A DNA stretch of 13,281 nucleotides from contig JBJXGF010000255.1 in the NCBI GenBank assembly GCA_046153015.1, positions 1-13,281 on the forward strand, in the 5' to 3' direction. Under the pieces are notes generated by a model. It was not told the origin of the DNA. It saw only the letters and a list, made by a program, of their open reading frames with translations, and did not search any database. Position numbers and translations under genes: made by a program. Origin of the DNA: JBJXGF01 sp046153015. GTDB lineage: Bacteria > Actinomycetota > Acidimicrobiia > Acidimicrobiales > CAIXPF01. Below, in pieces: positions 1 to 7,250 of this stretch; position 1 is the first letter of the stretch, and each line of letters opens with the position of its first letter.

Positions 1-66
1 GTCCGCGAACAGGCGCGCCAGGCCTTCGCGCAGCAGCGCCTGGTCTTCCGCGATCACGACCCGCAT
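1..66 (-). CDS. Response regulator, N-terminal fragment (receiver domain start)
   Basis: Only the first 22 codons lie in the window; the rest runs off the left edge. The peptide MRVVIAEDQALLREGLARLF is the classic opening of a receiver domain: beta-1 hydrophobic residues followed by the acidic E-D pair (residues 7-8) that helps bind Mg2+, then the first helix. The wording A-E-D-Q-A-L-L-R-E-G is typical of NarL/LuxR-class DNA-binding response regulators, but the output domain is not visible. The ATG (66-64) is chosen because the family starts exactly here. It overlaps the end of a histidine-kinase-like reading frame by 13 bp, the usual coupling of a kinase-regulator operon. Class assignment to NarL/LuxR is inference. 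Confidence 0.85.
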   Translation of the reverse strand, partial: MRVVIAEDQALLREGLARLFAD

Positions 67-251
67 GGGATGCTCGCGGTGATCGTGGTGCCGGTGTGAG
101 CCGAGTCGATCCTCAGGGCGCCGCCGACCTGCTGGCGGTCGTCCGCCACGCGAACGCCGACCGCCTCCGACGATAGGTCACGGGCAACCCTGCGAACGAA
201 CGCGACGGCAAACTGAGCTTGGCCCGCGGGCCGCCGACTTCTCGGGCCAGG
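54..251 (-). pseudogene. Remnant of a sensor histidine kinase C-terminus
   Basis: The open frame ends in GGALRIDSAHTGTTITASIP followed by C-G-S-stop. This matches the last strand pair of the HATPase domain in NarX/DegS-like kinases, where G-G-x-L-x-I-x-S, then G-T-T-I and I-P-C is a common ending. The piece upstream reads V-R-V-A-D-D directly joined to R-Q-Q-V-G-G. A normal kinase has an intact G1 box (D-x-G-x-G) and a G2 box between such segments; both are missing. No histidine phosphorylation box is visible in any minus frame before the next gene, and a stop sits at 254-252. The stop (56-54) overlaps the response regulator start. I read it as a deleted kinase whose tail is kept next to its regulator. 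The upstream limit is uncertain. Confidence 0.5.
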
Positions 252-339
252 TCAGGACAAGAGCCCCTGGCCAACGGCCAGGAGCCGGTGTGAGGCTGGA
301 GCAACGGACGCTGCTGCGCAGACGAAGGGACCACGGAGC

Positions 340-579
340 ATGACCCGCACTGCGGAGCAGTACCAACGCTCAGGCCGGCGTCTGATCGTCTTCGGCGTGT
401 TCTTCCTCGCGCTGATGCTCGGCATGTGGTGGCTGGTCGAGCAGACCAACCGCGAGGGCGAGCACGACGCCCAGCTCCTGCCCCTGTTCGCGTTGATCCC
501 GCTGGGGATCGGCGCCTACCGCCTCATCCGCGCACGCGCCCGACGCGGGCGCGTGGACGACGGCCGCCTGCGCTTGTGA
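340..579 (+). CDS. Small two-helix membrane protein, unknown function
   Basis: A 79-residue protein not recognised as a named family. After a short basic N-terminus it has a hydrophobic segment at about residues 14-33 (I-V-F-G-V-F-F-L-A-L-M-L-G-M-W-W-L-V), a short acidic polar loop rich in E and D, and a second hydrophobic segment at about 46-63. It ends in an Arg-rich tail (R-A-R-A-R-R-G-R). The positive-inside rule suggests both ends face the cytoplasm. The ATG start has a purine stretch (gaaggga, 324-330) at a reasonable distance. Codon use has the strong third-position GC of its neighbours. It could be a small inner-membrane protein of unknown role; no motif points to an enzyme. Confidence 0.6.
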   Translation: MTRTAEQYQRSGRRLIVFGVFFLALMLGMWWLVEQTNREGEHDAQLLPLFALIPLGIGAYRLIRARARRGRVDDGRLRL

Positions 580-600
580 GGCTGGGCGCGGTGCGGCTGC

Positions 601-606
601 TAGCGT
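601..606 (+). promoter_or_regulatory. Putative -10 box (TAGCGT) of the dioxygenase gene
   Basis: TAGCGT fits the actinobacterial TAnnnT -10 pattern and lies 60 bp before the chosen ATG at 667, so the transcript would start near 613. A similar box precedes two other plus-strand genes in this window (1536 and 6977). No convincing -35 hexamer at 16-18 bp was found, so this rests on the -10 pattern and position only. Confidence 0.35.
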
Positions 607-666
607 CCGGGGACGCCCCCGAGCCAGGGGTCCGCCGCCGTTTCCGGAGTGGGAGGAACGCCGAGG

Positions 667-1488
667 ATGGGAGTCTCGCCCAAGCTGTCAGACGATGATG
701 TCCGCCGCTATCGGCGGGACGGTTTCCTCGTGCCGGCCTACCGACTTCCGGCCGAGCTCCTCAGCCGCTTGGTCGCGGCCACCGAGCAGCTGATCGCCGA
801 CCGCCCCGACTTGATCGATGAGCCGATCGTCGGCCCGCACCTGCCCGGCGGCGGGAAGCACGGCCTGTACGCCGACCGGGCGTTCCTCGACGTGGCGACC
901 CACCCCGACGTGCTCGACATCGTCGAGCAGCTCACCGGGCCGGACCTCATCCTGATGAACGCTTTGATGTTCTACAAGCGGGCCGAGCGCGGCCCCAAGG
1001 CGCCGTGGCATCGCGACGGCTTCGCCCTCCCCATCGAGCCCATGGCGGGCACGAGCCTGTGGATTGCGGTGACGGAGAGCACCACCGCCAACGGCTGCCT
1101 GCGGTTCATCCCTGGCTCGCACCTCACCAGCAGCCCGGGGACGCACGACTCGACGCCGCAACCCGGCGAGATGTTCTCGGGATCGCTCGACCGCTCGTCC
1201 TTCGACGAGTCGACGGCGGTCGACGTGCCCCTCGAGCCCGGCCAGCTCGTCATCTTCGACGTCTGCACGATCCACGGGTCCCAACCGAACGACGGCACGA
1301 GCCCGCGAGCCGGCTACGCGTGCCGGTACATGCCGGGCACGAGCGTCTACGAGCACGACAAGGCCGTGGTCAGCAAGGAGCCCGGATACGGGCACGAGAC
1401 GCGGGCGCTCATGCTGGTGCGCGGCGCCGACCGCAGCGGCCGCAACGACTTCGAACGGGGCCACGCGCGGGTCGGTGCAGACAGCTAG
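667..1488 (+). CDS. Phytanoyl-CoA dioxygenase (PhyH) family Fe(II)/2-oxoglutarate oxygenase
   Basis: A 273-residue cytoplasmic oxygenase of the PhyH/ectoine-hydroxylase superfamily, whose members hydroxylate small molecules using Fe(II), O2 and 2-oxoglutarate. The facial triad is visible: H115-x-D117 in P-W-H-R-D-G-F, and the distal H203 in C-T-I-H-G-S. R214 in S-P-R-A-G-Y follows 11 residues later, where the family places the 2-oxoglutarate-binding arginine. Other family marks are the N-terminal D-G-F-L-V-P and the central G-C-L-R-F-I-P-G-S-H. Length is normal. The ATG at 667 has GGAGG at 652-656 with 10 bp spacing; an in-frame GTG at 649 would add six residues and place that ribosome site inside the gene, so ATG is preferred. 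The substrate cannot be told from sequence; neighbours give no pathway. Confidence 0.85.
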   Translation: MGVSPKLSDDDVRRYRRDGFLVPAYRLPAELLSRLVAATEQLIADRPDLIDEPIVGPHLPGGGKHGLYADRAFLDVATHPDVLDIVEQLTGPDLILMNALMFYKRAERGPKAPWHRDGFALPIEPMAGTSLWIAVTESTTANGCLRFIPGSHLTSSPGTHDSTPQPGEMFSGSLDRSSFDESTAVDVPLEPGQLVIFDVCTIHGSQPNDGTSPRAGYACRYMPGTSVYEHDKAVVSKEPGYGHETRALMLVRGADRSGRNDFERGHARVGADS

Positions 1489-1504
1489 AACCCCTCGTCC
1501 TCCG

Positions 1505-1519
1505 CGGCCTTCGAGGCCG
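1505..1519 (+). terminator. Possible weak hairpin after the dioxygenase gene
   Basis: cggcct-tcg-aggccg gives a 6-bp GC stem with a 3-nt loop, 16 nt after the dioxygenase stop. There is no T tract, so any termination would be of the actinobacterial U-less type. It also lies just upstream of the next promoter-like box. Confidence 0.25.
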
Positions 1520-1535
1520 GGCCGGGGGCCGGTGG

Positions 1536-1541
1536 TAGCGT
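1536..1541 (+). promoter_or_regulatory. Putative -10 box (TAGCGT) of the large protein gene
   Basis: The same TAGCGT hexamer as at 601 lies 15 bp before the GTG at 1557. Transcription from it would start near 1548, giving a leader of about nine bases. No clear -35 was seen. Supports a transcript that begins very close to the start codon. Confidence 0.35.
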
Positions 1542-1556
1542 GCCACCGAGACGTTC

Positions 1557-4500
1557 GTGAGCGAGGCGGGGGGCCAGGCCGTGATCGGAGCCGCTGTTCG
1601 ATTCGACGGCGTGCTGGCGTCGGATCCCGCCGCCGCCTGGTTTCGCGACGCGCTCTATGTGGCGTACGCCGACGCCGCGAACGAGCTGTGCCTGCGCAGG
1701 GTCGACGTGCGCGGCGGCGGCGCCACCTCGGTGGTCCAGACGGGCTTCACCTCAGGCGGTCACGTGGCCGTCGCCGCCGACGGTCACCGCCTGTTCGTCG
1801 TCTTCGGCGAGCCGGGCGTCCGGTACGAGCTCACCTCCACCGTCGACGGCGCCGCCTTCGAGGCGCCGGCCGAGCTTCCGATCAGCGACGGCTTCGTCGG
1901 CTCGTCCGGACTCACCAAGGCCGACTCGACGCTGGCCGTCCTCTGGGCCGAGAACGCCGGGGGCCGCGCCCACCTGCTGCGCTCCGACGATGGCGGATCG
2001 ACGTGGAGCGACGTGTTCCTGCCGTTCGCTGTGCAGCCGGTGGCGGCGCTCTGCTGGCAGCCGGCGGCCGGCTGCTTCTTCGCCGCGTACGGCGGCCGCA
2101 GCGGCGGGCCGGGCAGCTTCACCGTCGTCGCCCTCGATCGGGACAACCCGGCGCAGATGCTCGACAGCGCCCGCTCGCAGCGGCCCACCGCCACGCGCGC
2201 CGTGGCCATCTGCCCGACCAACTACCACAACCGGCCCGGCCTGCACCTCGCGTTCGACGACCCGTCGCAGGGGTCGCCCGCCCCGTTCACGGGCCGGACC
2301 TTCAGCGCCGAGCTGGCCGACCTCGGCTCCGACGAAGCGGGCCCGGCGGCCTACGGCATCGCGCTCGCCCACGACGGCCGCCACACGTGGGTCGCCTGGA
2401 CCGACGCGAGCACCCGGCTGTGGGTCGGCCACTACCAGCGCGCCTTCGACCTGCCCCAGGACCTCCTTGGTCTCCTCGGCCAGGAGTGCGACCCTCACGC
2501 CTGCCCCACCGATCCGCGACTGGTGTGCGAGGCCCAGGACGAGATGCGATGGACCCCCATCGCCGCCCGCATCGACAACGCGGCCAAGGGCGACGTGATC
2601 ATGACGCCGGGCGACGGCGCAGGCGTGATCGGCACCCTGCTCGAGCGGCTCTCACCCCGCCAGTTCTTCGATCACATGGGCGTCATGCTCACCGACCACA
2701 GCGTGGTGCGCCACGCCACGATGGCCCATGACCGGCTGAAGAAGCGCAAACCCGGCCGGTATCTCACCGGGAGCGTCTTCGGCCAGAAGGCGCCCACCGA
2801 CGGCTTCCGATCCGATGTGGTCAAGTACGGCTGGCCGGGCACCATCACCCAATCCGTGGAGGATGCGTTCTACACCGGCTTCAACACGGTGAACCCGGCC
2901 ACCGGCCGGCCGTACAACGCACAGGGCGACTACTTCACGCTGAACCCGCAGGCGGCGCCGCTGCCCATGCCCGCGCCAGACGCCGGCCCGGCGGCGTGGG
3001 AGCGCTGGGCGGCGCAGCAGTGCTTCGCCGACCCCGAGCACCCGAGCGACACCTACTCGATCCACAACTTCCCGGACCGACCGGCGTACCGGCCCGACGA
3101 CGCCGTGATCATCGACGCGCTCGTGGTCAAGCCGGCGCCCGCGCTGGAGGCGGCCGACGAACGCATCCGGCCGCTTCTGCACCGCGTCGCCGACGCGGCC
3201 GCCGCCATCGACGGGCACTACCGGTTCTACTCCTACACCGACGCCGCCATCGCGCTCGACCCGGCGATGTTCGGGCCTCCCGCATCCGACGGCTACTGGA
3301 CCGGCCGGGCGGCCGGCGCCCGGTGGTGCGCGGGCACCCGCCCGGTGGTGTGCTCCAGCTTCCTGTGGACCGCGGTGCAGCTCGCCAACGCCGCGTCGCC
3401 GCAGATCTCGGTCGAGGCGCCCTTGGGCGAGGACCCCGAGGAGCGGCTCGCGTCCAGAGACGGCCTGTACCGCTATACCGCCGAAGAGCGCCTGCTGGCC
3501 GCCCAGGCGCTGCACGACAAGCTGACCGAAGAGGTCCGAGAAGAGGTCTACCTCGCGGTCCAAGAGCTCGAGCACGACAACCAGCTCGGCATCGATCTCA
3601 CCCGAGTCGGGATCGCCGGGCTGCTGGCGCAGCGGACCGGTCGGCGCGCTCGTGGTTGCCCTCGGGCTGAGCCCCGAGAACGCCGCGGCCCTGGCGCTGG
3701 CGTTCAACGACATGCCCGACGACGTGGCCACCCAGATGGCGAACACCTTCGCCGAGGACCGCCCGGACGAACGCGACGAGGCCCTCTGGGCCGAACCGGG
3801 CGAAGGGGTCGCCGTCTCCCCCGACGACATCAAGAGCTTCTGGGACGCGCCGGACCCGACCTCGGACATCGAGCAGTGGCACGGGCTCTACGGCGCCGCC
3901 GAGCGGATGATCCTCATCCCACGCCGCCAGGAGCCGCGGCGGGTCCACCGGTACGAACGCTCGGCCGGCCCCTCGCTCGTGCGCGGCGAAGTGCGGTTCC
4001 GCGGCGAAGCGCTCGCCGGGGTCCGGGTCCGCCTCGGCTGCCAAACCACCATGACCAAGCCGAACGGCGACGAAGCTCCTTTCTTCGAGCTCGCCGCCTC
4101 AGCCGGCCGCTACGAGGCTCAGGCGGCCATCTACTGGCCCGGGACCCAGGAGCTGCTGCGCGGCGCGACCCTCGTGCGGCTCGAAGCCGGCGACCACCCC
4201 GGACTCCTGGTGATCGACCTCGAGGAGCCGCCGGAGTGGCGACGGCTCATCCGCTGCACCGGCAGGATCGACACCGTTCGGCGCGTGCTGATCGGCAGCG
4301 ACGACTGGAGCCACGCGCCGATCATCGGCCAGGAGCACCTGGTCTGGGCGCCGGAGGACTGGGGCGAGCCGCCGGCCGACGCGTCGCGCCGAGCGTGGCG
4401 CACCGCGTTCGTGGGTCGGCCCGCCCAGCGGTTCCGCGTACGCCTCGACCTGGCCGTCACCCTCCTCGACGCCGCCGGCACGATCGAGGTGGCGGCGCGG

Positions 4501-4698
4501 TCGGCGCTGTGCGAGCACTACTACGACCAGAAACCGCCGCCGCGGCCCGACCAGATCGTCACCGCCAAGAGCGCGCCGGCGGTCCAGATCCCGCCGGGCG
4601 GCGCCCACACGTTCACCTTCGACCACGACAGCGGCAACTTCCCGCCCGATCGGGGCCACGTGGAGCTCCGCGTCGAGAACCTGCGGGCCCCCGGCTGA
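1557..4698 (+). pseudogene. Large multidomain protein: Asp-box propeller-like region + permuted papain-like (YiiX/NlpC-P60) domain, interrupted by a frameshift
   Basis: The frame starting at GTG 1557 codes convincingly to about 3638. The same protein then continues in the next frame to the stop at 4698, giving about 1046 residues if one base is removed near 3639. The N-terminal ~330 residues are beta-rich, with a BNR/Asp-box S-D-D-G-G-S-T-W at 143-150 as in sialidase-type propellers. Residues ~345-610 resemble permuted papain-fold amidases: G-D-V-I-M-T (from 345), H373 in F-D-H-M-G-V-M-L, and C599 in V-V-C-S-S-F-L-W, with His before Cys. Residues ~808-890 look like a carboxypeptidase-regulatory-type beta domain, followed by another beta-rich region. 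No signal peptide or membrane helix is evident. A GTG at 1581 is an alternative start. Substrate unknown. The break may be an assembly error, a true mutation, or a programmed slip. Confidence 0.65.
3631..3655 (+). other. Frameshift point inside the large gene
   Basis: Before this point the zero frame gives good protein (…T-R-V-G-I-A-G-L-L-A-Q-R-T). After it the zero frame turns into Arg/Gly-rich nonsense while the +1 frame reads V-G-A-L-V-V-A-L-G-L-S-P-E-N. Dropping one g of the gg at 3639-3640 joins the two smoothly. The span 1557-4698 is 3142 nt, one more than a multiple of three, which agrees with a single extra base. No ribosome site precedes the GTG at 3652, so a separate second gene is unlikely. 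Confidence 0.7.
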
Positions 4699-4712
4699 CC
4701 GCTCCCGCCCGG

Positions 4713-4738
4713 GCCTCGGCGAGGCGCCGCCGCGGCGG
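4713..4738. terminator. GC hairpins between convergent genes
   Basis: The 43-bp gap between the convergent large gene and MOSC gene holds gcctc-ggc-gaggc (4713-4725) and the perfect palindrome ccgccgcggcgg (4727-4738). Neither has a T run. They could act as weak bidirectional terminators, but GC-rich DNA makes such short repeats common by chance. Confidence 0.3.
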
Positions 4739-4741
4739 TGC

Positions 4742-5626
4742 TCACTCCAGCTCGACCCGATCACCCTCGCCGATGGACCCCGGCGCCTCCACCACGGCGT
4801 ACGCGCCGAGCATCTGGCCGGTGTGCTTCACGAGCGCCCGCATGATCGTGCGGTCCTCGGCCAATTCGGCGGTGGCCCGTGTGGCCATCACACAGCGCGG
4901 GCAGGGGGAGGCGACGCGCAGCACGGCCTCGCCGATGCGCAGCCGCCGCCCCAGCCAGCTCGCCTCGGCGAAGCCGTTGCCCGCCGCCGCCGGGCCGTCG
5001 TCGAGCACCAGGTTGGGGCGGAACCGGCGCAGGTCGATCGCCGAGTCGGGCGCGGCCTCGGCGAGCGCTGCGAGCGAGGCGGCGGTGAGCAGGAGCAACG
5101 GGTAGGCGTCGAAGTACGTGCCCGGAGGGGTTTCGAACTCCCGCAGCAGCTTGCGCACGTCGCGGTCGAGCACGCGCAGGTCGGGCAGCGGCTCGTCGGG
5201 CAGGAGCCCGAAGATGGCCCGAGCCTCCTCGTAGGGGTCGTCGTGGTCGGGCGCGCCGCGACGGTAGTGGTCGAGGTCGTGCGAGGGCTGGAGCGGCCAC
5301 AGCGTGACCGGCCGCCCGAGGGCGGCGGAGACGGTGGCGGCGGCGTCGGGCGCGTCGGCGGCCACCGCCGCGCCGTCGGGCAACGTGACCACCGGGGCCT
5401 GCGCCTCGTCGCCGCCGGGATAGGCCGCCGAGCAGCGCATGAGCTCGCCCAGCTTCTTCGCGTCGGTCAGCGCGGCGCGGGTCTCGTCCCGCACCGCCCA
5501 CGCGCGGTCGCCGGGCAGCCCGCGCCCGGGGCCGTCGCCCACCACGAGGCGGGTTGCGACCCGCTCACCGCCCATGCTCTTGACGGGATAGCGCCACAGC
5601 TCGGCGAGGCGGGTGGTGTCGGCCAT
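4742..5626 (-). CDS. MOSC domain protein (MOSC N-terminal beta-barrel + MOSC)
   Basis: A 294-residue protein. The opening L-A-E-L-W-R-Y-P-V-K-S-M-G-G-E is the standard MOSC_N start seen in mARC and YcbX. The C-terminal MOSC domain shows D-L-R-R-F-R-P-N-L-V and then S-P-C-P-R-C-V-M-A-T. C245 (second cysteine, after P-R) corresponds to the molybdenum-cofactor-binding cysteine of the mARC/YcbX group; C242 is also conserved in many relatives. Such proteins are Mo-dependent reductases of N-hydroxylated compounds or sulfur carriers, and the substrate here is unknown. The ATG at 5626 is set by the conserved N-terminus. No Shine-Dalgarno is seen, but TAACCT lies 8 nt upstream on the minus strand, which would suit a leaderless transcript. 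Unlike YcbX it lacks a fused ferredoxin domain. Confidence 0.9.
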   Translation of the reverse strand: MADTTRLAELWRYPVKSMGGERVATRLVVGDGPGRGLPGDRAWAVRDETRAALTDAKKLGELMRCSAAYPGGDEAQAPVVTLPDGAAVAADAPDAAATVSAALGRPVTLWPLQPSHDLDHYRRGAPDHDDPYEEARAIFGLLPDEPLPDLRVLDRDVRKLLREFETPPGTYFDAYPLLLLTAASLAALAEAAPDSAIDLRRFRPNLVLDDGPAAAGNGFAEASWLGRRLRIGEAVLRVASPCPRCVMATRATAELAEDRTIMRALVKHTGQMLGAYAVVEAPGSIGEGDRVELE

Positions 5627-5689
5627 GGCGCCAGAGGTTAGACGCCCCGCCTCGGCCCGGAGGGGGTGGGTCGAGCGGCGCCAGCCCGC

Positions 5690-5721
5690 CTCCGTGCTGC
5701 TGCGGAGGTCTCAGCACGGAG
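5690..5721. promoter_or_regulatory. Perfect 10-bp inverted repeat in a divergent promoter region
   Basis: ctccgtgctg (5690-5699) is exactly repeated in inverse as cagcacggag (5712-5721) with a 12-nt spacer. It sits in the 151-bp gap between the divergent MOSC gene (start 5626) and the membrane protein gene (start 5778). The centre lies 80 bp upstream of one start and 72 bp upstream of the other. It could be an operator for a dimeric regulator or a leader hairpin. No regulator gene is adjacent. Confidence 0.45.
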
Positions 5722-5777
5722 CCGGATCGGGCGCCAGCGCCGAAGACAGCGGCGGGCCGCTCCCGCACCATGCCGAC

Positions 5778-6956
5778 ATGCCTGCCACCGCCACGCCCCA
5801 CCCCGACCCGACCCGTTGGCTGAGAGCCGCGCTCGCCGTGACCGCGCCGCTCGGCGCGCTCGCCATCGCCGCGTCACGTCTGATCGCGCCGTATGAGCCC
5901 GATGCCAGCGCGGCGACGATGCTGCAGGAGATCAGCGCCCATACAGGCTCGGCCGACGCCTTGGCCTGGCTCCGGCTCGTCGCCACCCTGTTCCTGCTGC
6001 CGGGCGTGGTCGTCACCGGGCTCGTGGCCCTGCGCCGGGCGCCCCGCCTGGCCACCGCCGCCCTCTTCATCGGGGTGCCGGCCTGGTCCGCTGCGCTGGC
6101 CTTCCCTGATACCGACGGGCTCGCGCAGGCGATCGGCGCCACCGGCGCCGATCCCGCCGACGGTGCACGCCTCCTCGACCACCTCTCGAGCTTCACTGGC
6201 AGCGCGGCCTCCGCTGCCGTTGCGTTGTTCGTGTTCGGCCACCTCGTCGCCACCGTGATCGCCGGGATCGCGCTTGTCCGGGCGCGGGTCACGCCTCGCC
6301 TCGTGGCTGTCGGCCTCGCCATCTCTCAACCGGCCCACTTCGTCGCGTTCGTGGTCCTCGGCAGTCGAGTGCTCGACGCCGCCGCCTACGGCCTCACCGC
6401 CCTCGGTTTCGGCGCGGCCGGCTATGCCTTCTGGCGCGGCCGGGACGGCAGGACCGTCCCGGCGCCGACCCCTGCCGGAACCGCCTCCTCGGCCGGCGGC
6501 GCCGTCCCAGCTGCGTCACCCCGCATCCGCACCCGCGCCCTGCTCGGTTCCGCCGCCCTCCCCCTCGCTCTGGCGACCGCGGCGTGCGGGGAGGACCGCC
6601 TGTCCCGCAGCGAGTTCATCGAACAGGCCAATGGGGTGTGCGTGCAGAACTCGGCGCACATCGCCAGCCTCTTCGCTCAGGCTTCGGCCGGGGGCGAGCC
6701 CGGGCCACAGGAGATGCAGACCGCGCTCGACGGAACCGTGCGCGCCAGCCGCGCCGCCATCGAAGCCCTACGCCAGCTCGAAGAGCCAGCCGAGCTCTCC
6801 GCCGACGTCGACCGCCTCCTCACCGAGGCCACCGAAGCCACCGACACCATGCAGTCCCAAGGACTGGCCTACTTCGACTCGGACGACAACCCGTGGGCGC
6901 CGATGAACGACGCCGCCCGCGCCATCGGCCTCGACGCCTGCGTCAACGACGGCTGA
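5778..6956 (+). CDS. Polytopic membrane protein with a C-terminal lipoprotein-like domain (apparent fusion)
   Basis: A 392-residue protein of unknown function. About six hydrophobic segments cover roughly residues 12-245, for example A-V-T-A-P-L-G-A-L-A-I-A-A near the start, L-F-L-L-P-G-V-V-V, and V-A-L-F-V-F-G-H-L-V-A. A Pro/Ala/Gly-rich linker follows. Then comes R-T-R-A-L-L-G-S-A-A-L-P-L-A-L-A-T-A-A-C-G-E, which looks like a complete lipoprotein signal with a lipobox ending in A-A-C. The rest is soluble and resembles actinobacterial lipoproteins beginning S-E-F-I-x-Q-A-N-x-V-C. No ATG, GTG or TTG in this frame precedes the signal-like part closely, so one polypeptide is expected. The ATG at 5778 is chosen because the sequence before it is Arg/Ser-rich and not protein-like; no clear ribosome site. 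The topology would place the C-terminal domain outside the membrane. Confidence 0.7.
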   Translation: MPATATPHPDPTRWLRAALAVTAPLGALAIAASRLIAPYEPDASAATMLQEISAHTGSADALAWLRLVATLFLLPGVVVTGLVALRRAPRLATAALFIGVPAWSAALAFPDTDGLAQAIGATGADPADGARLLDHLSSFTGSAASAAVALFVFGHLVATVIAGIALVRARVTPRLVAVGLAISQPAHFVAFVVLGSRVLDAAAYGLTALGFGAAGYAFWRGRDGRTVPAPTPAGTASSAGGAVPAASPRIRTRALLGSAALPLALATAACGEDRLSRSEFIEQANGVCVQNSAHIASLFAQASAGGEPGPQEMQTALDGTVRASRAAIEALRQLEEPAELSADVDRLLTEATEATDTMQSQGLAYFDSDDNPWAPMNDAARAIGLDACVNDG

Positions 6957-6976
6957 TTTGCCTCCGGGGCCCGCTG

Positions 6977-6982
6977 TAGGGT
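6977..6982 (+). promoter_or_regulatory. Putative -10 box (TAGGGT) of the reductase-redoxin unit
   Basis: TAGGGT lies 43 bp before the ATG at 7020, predicting a start of transcription near 6989. It is related to the TAGCGT boxes at 601 and 1536. TGATTT 17 bp upstream is a weak -35 candidate at best. Confidence 0.35.
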
Positions 6983-7019
6983 GGGGTGTCGAGCCGGCGC
7001 GGCGATGCAGGAGCGTGGC

Positions 7020-7250
7020 ATGGCGAAGCTGATCTACGCGTCGAACATGTCCCTCGACGGCTGGACCGAGGACGCGCGGGCCGCCTTCGACTGGGCGCCG
7101 CCCGACGACGAGGTGTTGGTGTTCGTCTGGCCGGTCGTCCTCGGCGGGCGCAACCCGGCCCTGCCGGTCGACAGGCGCGTGGATCTCGCGCTCAGCGCCG
7201 AGCACCGGTTCGCCGGCGGCGTCGTCCACCTCCGCTATCAGGTCACGTGA
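7020..7250 (+). pseudogene. RibD C-terminal/DHFR-like reductase with the middle deleted
   Basis: A 76-codon frame whose two halves match the two ends of the RibD_C/dihydrofolate-reductase-like family. The start M-A-K-L-I-Y-A-S-N-M-S-L-D-G-W is the family N-terminus with its F-D-W and D-D-E-V. At about residue 36 (V-F-V) it jumps to W-P-V-V-L-G-G-R-N-P-A-L-P, the near-C-terminal nucleotide-binding strand, and ends G-G-V-V-H-L-R-Y-Q-V-T. Full-length relatives are about 180-200 residues, so roughly 100 residues are missing in frame, including the central part of the NADPH site. It is very unlikely to be an active reductase. It keeps a good ribosome site (aggag, 7009-7013, 6 nt spacing). Its TGA overlaps the next ATG (TGATG), so it may survive as a translated leader for the redoxin gene. 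Confidence 0.75.

Noticed and set aside
688..1464. Long minus-strand frame opposite the dioxygenase
   Set aside because: Its composition is the Arg/Val/Gly-rich mirror of the PhyH gene and shows no motif; GC-rich codon bias leaves the antisense frame open.
2652..3869. 405-residue minus-strand frame inside the large gene
   Set aside because: Antisense shadow of the papain-like domain; the plus strand has recognisable H and C motifs and good codon bias.
4727..4738. ccgccgcggcgg as a specific regulatory site
   Set aside because: It is only a short C/G palindrome in a convergent gap, expected by chance at this GC content.
3656..5105. Continuation of the 1557 frame to 5105 as one 1182-residue protein
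   Set aside because: After 3640 this frame is Arg/Gly/Pro-rich without domain sense, while the +1 frame is a good protein to 4698 and the opposite strand is a clear MOSC gene from 4742.
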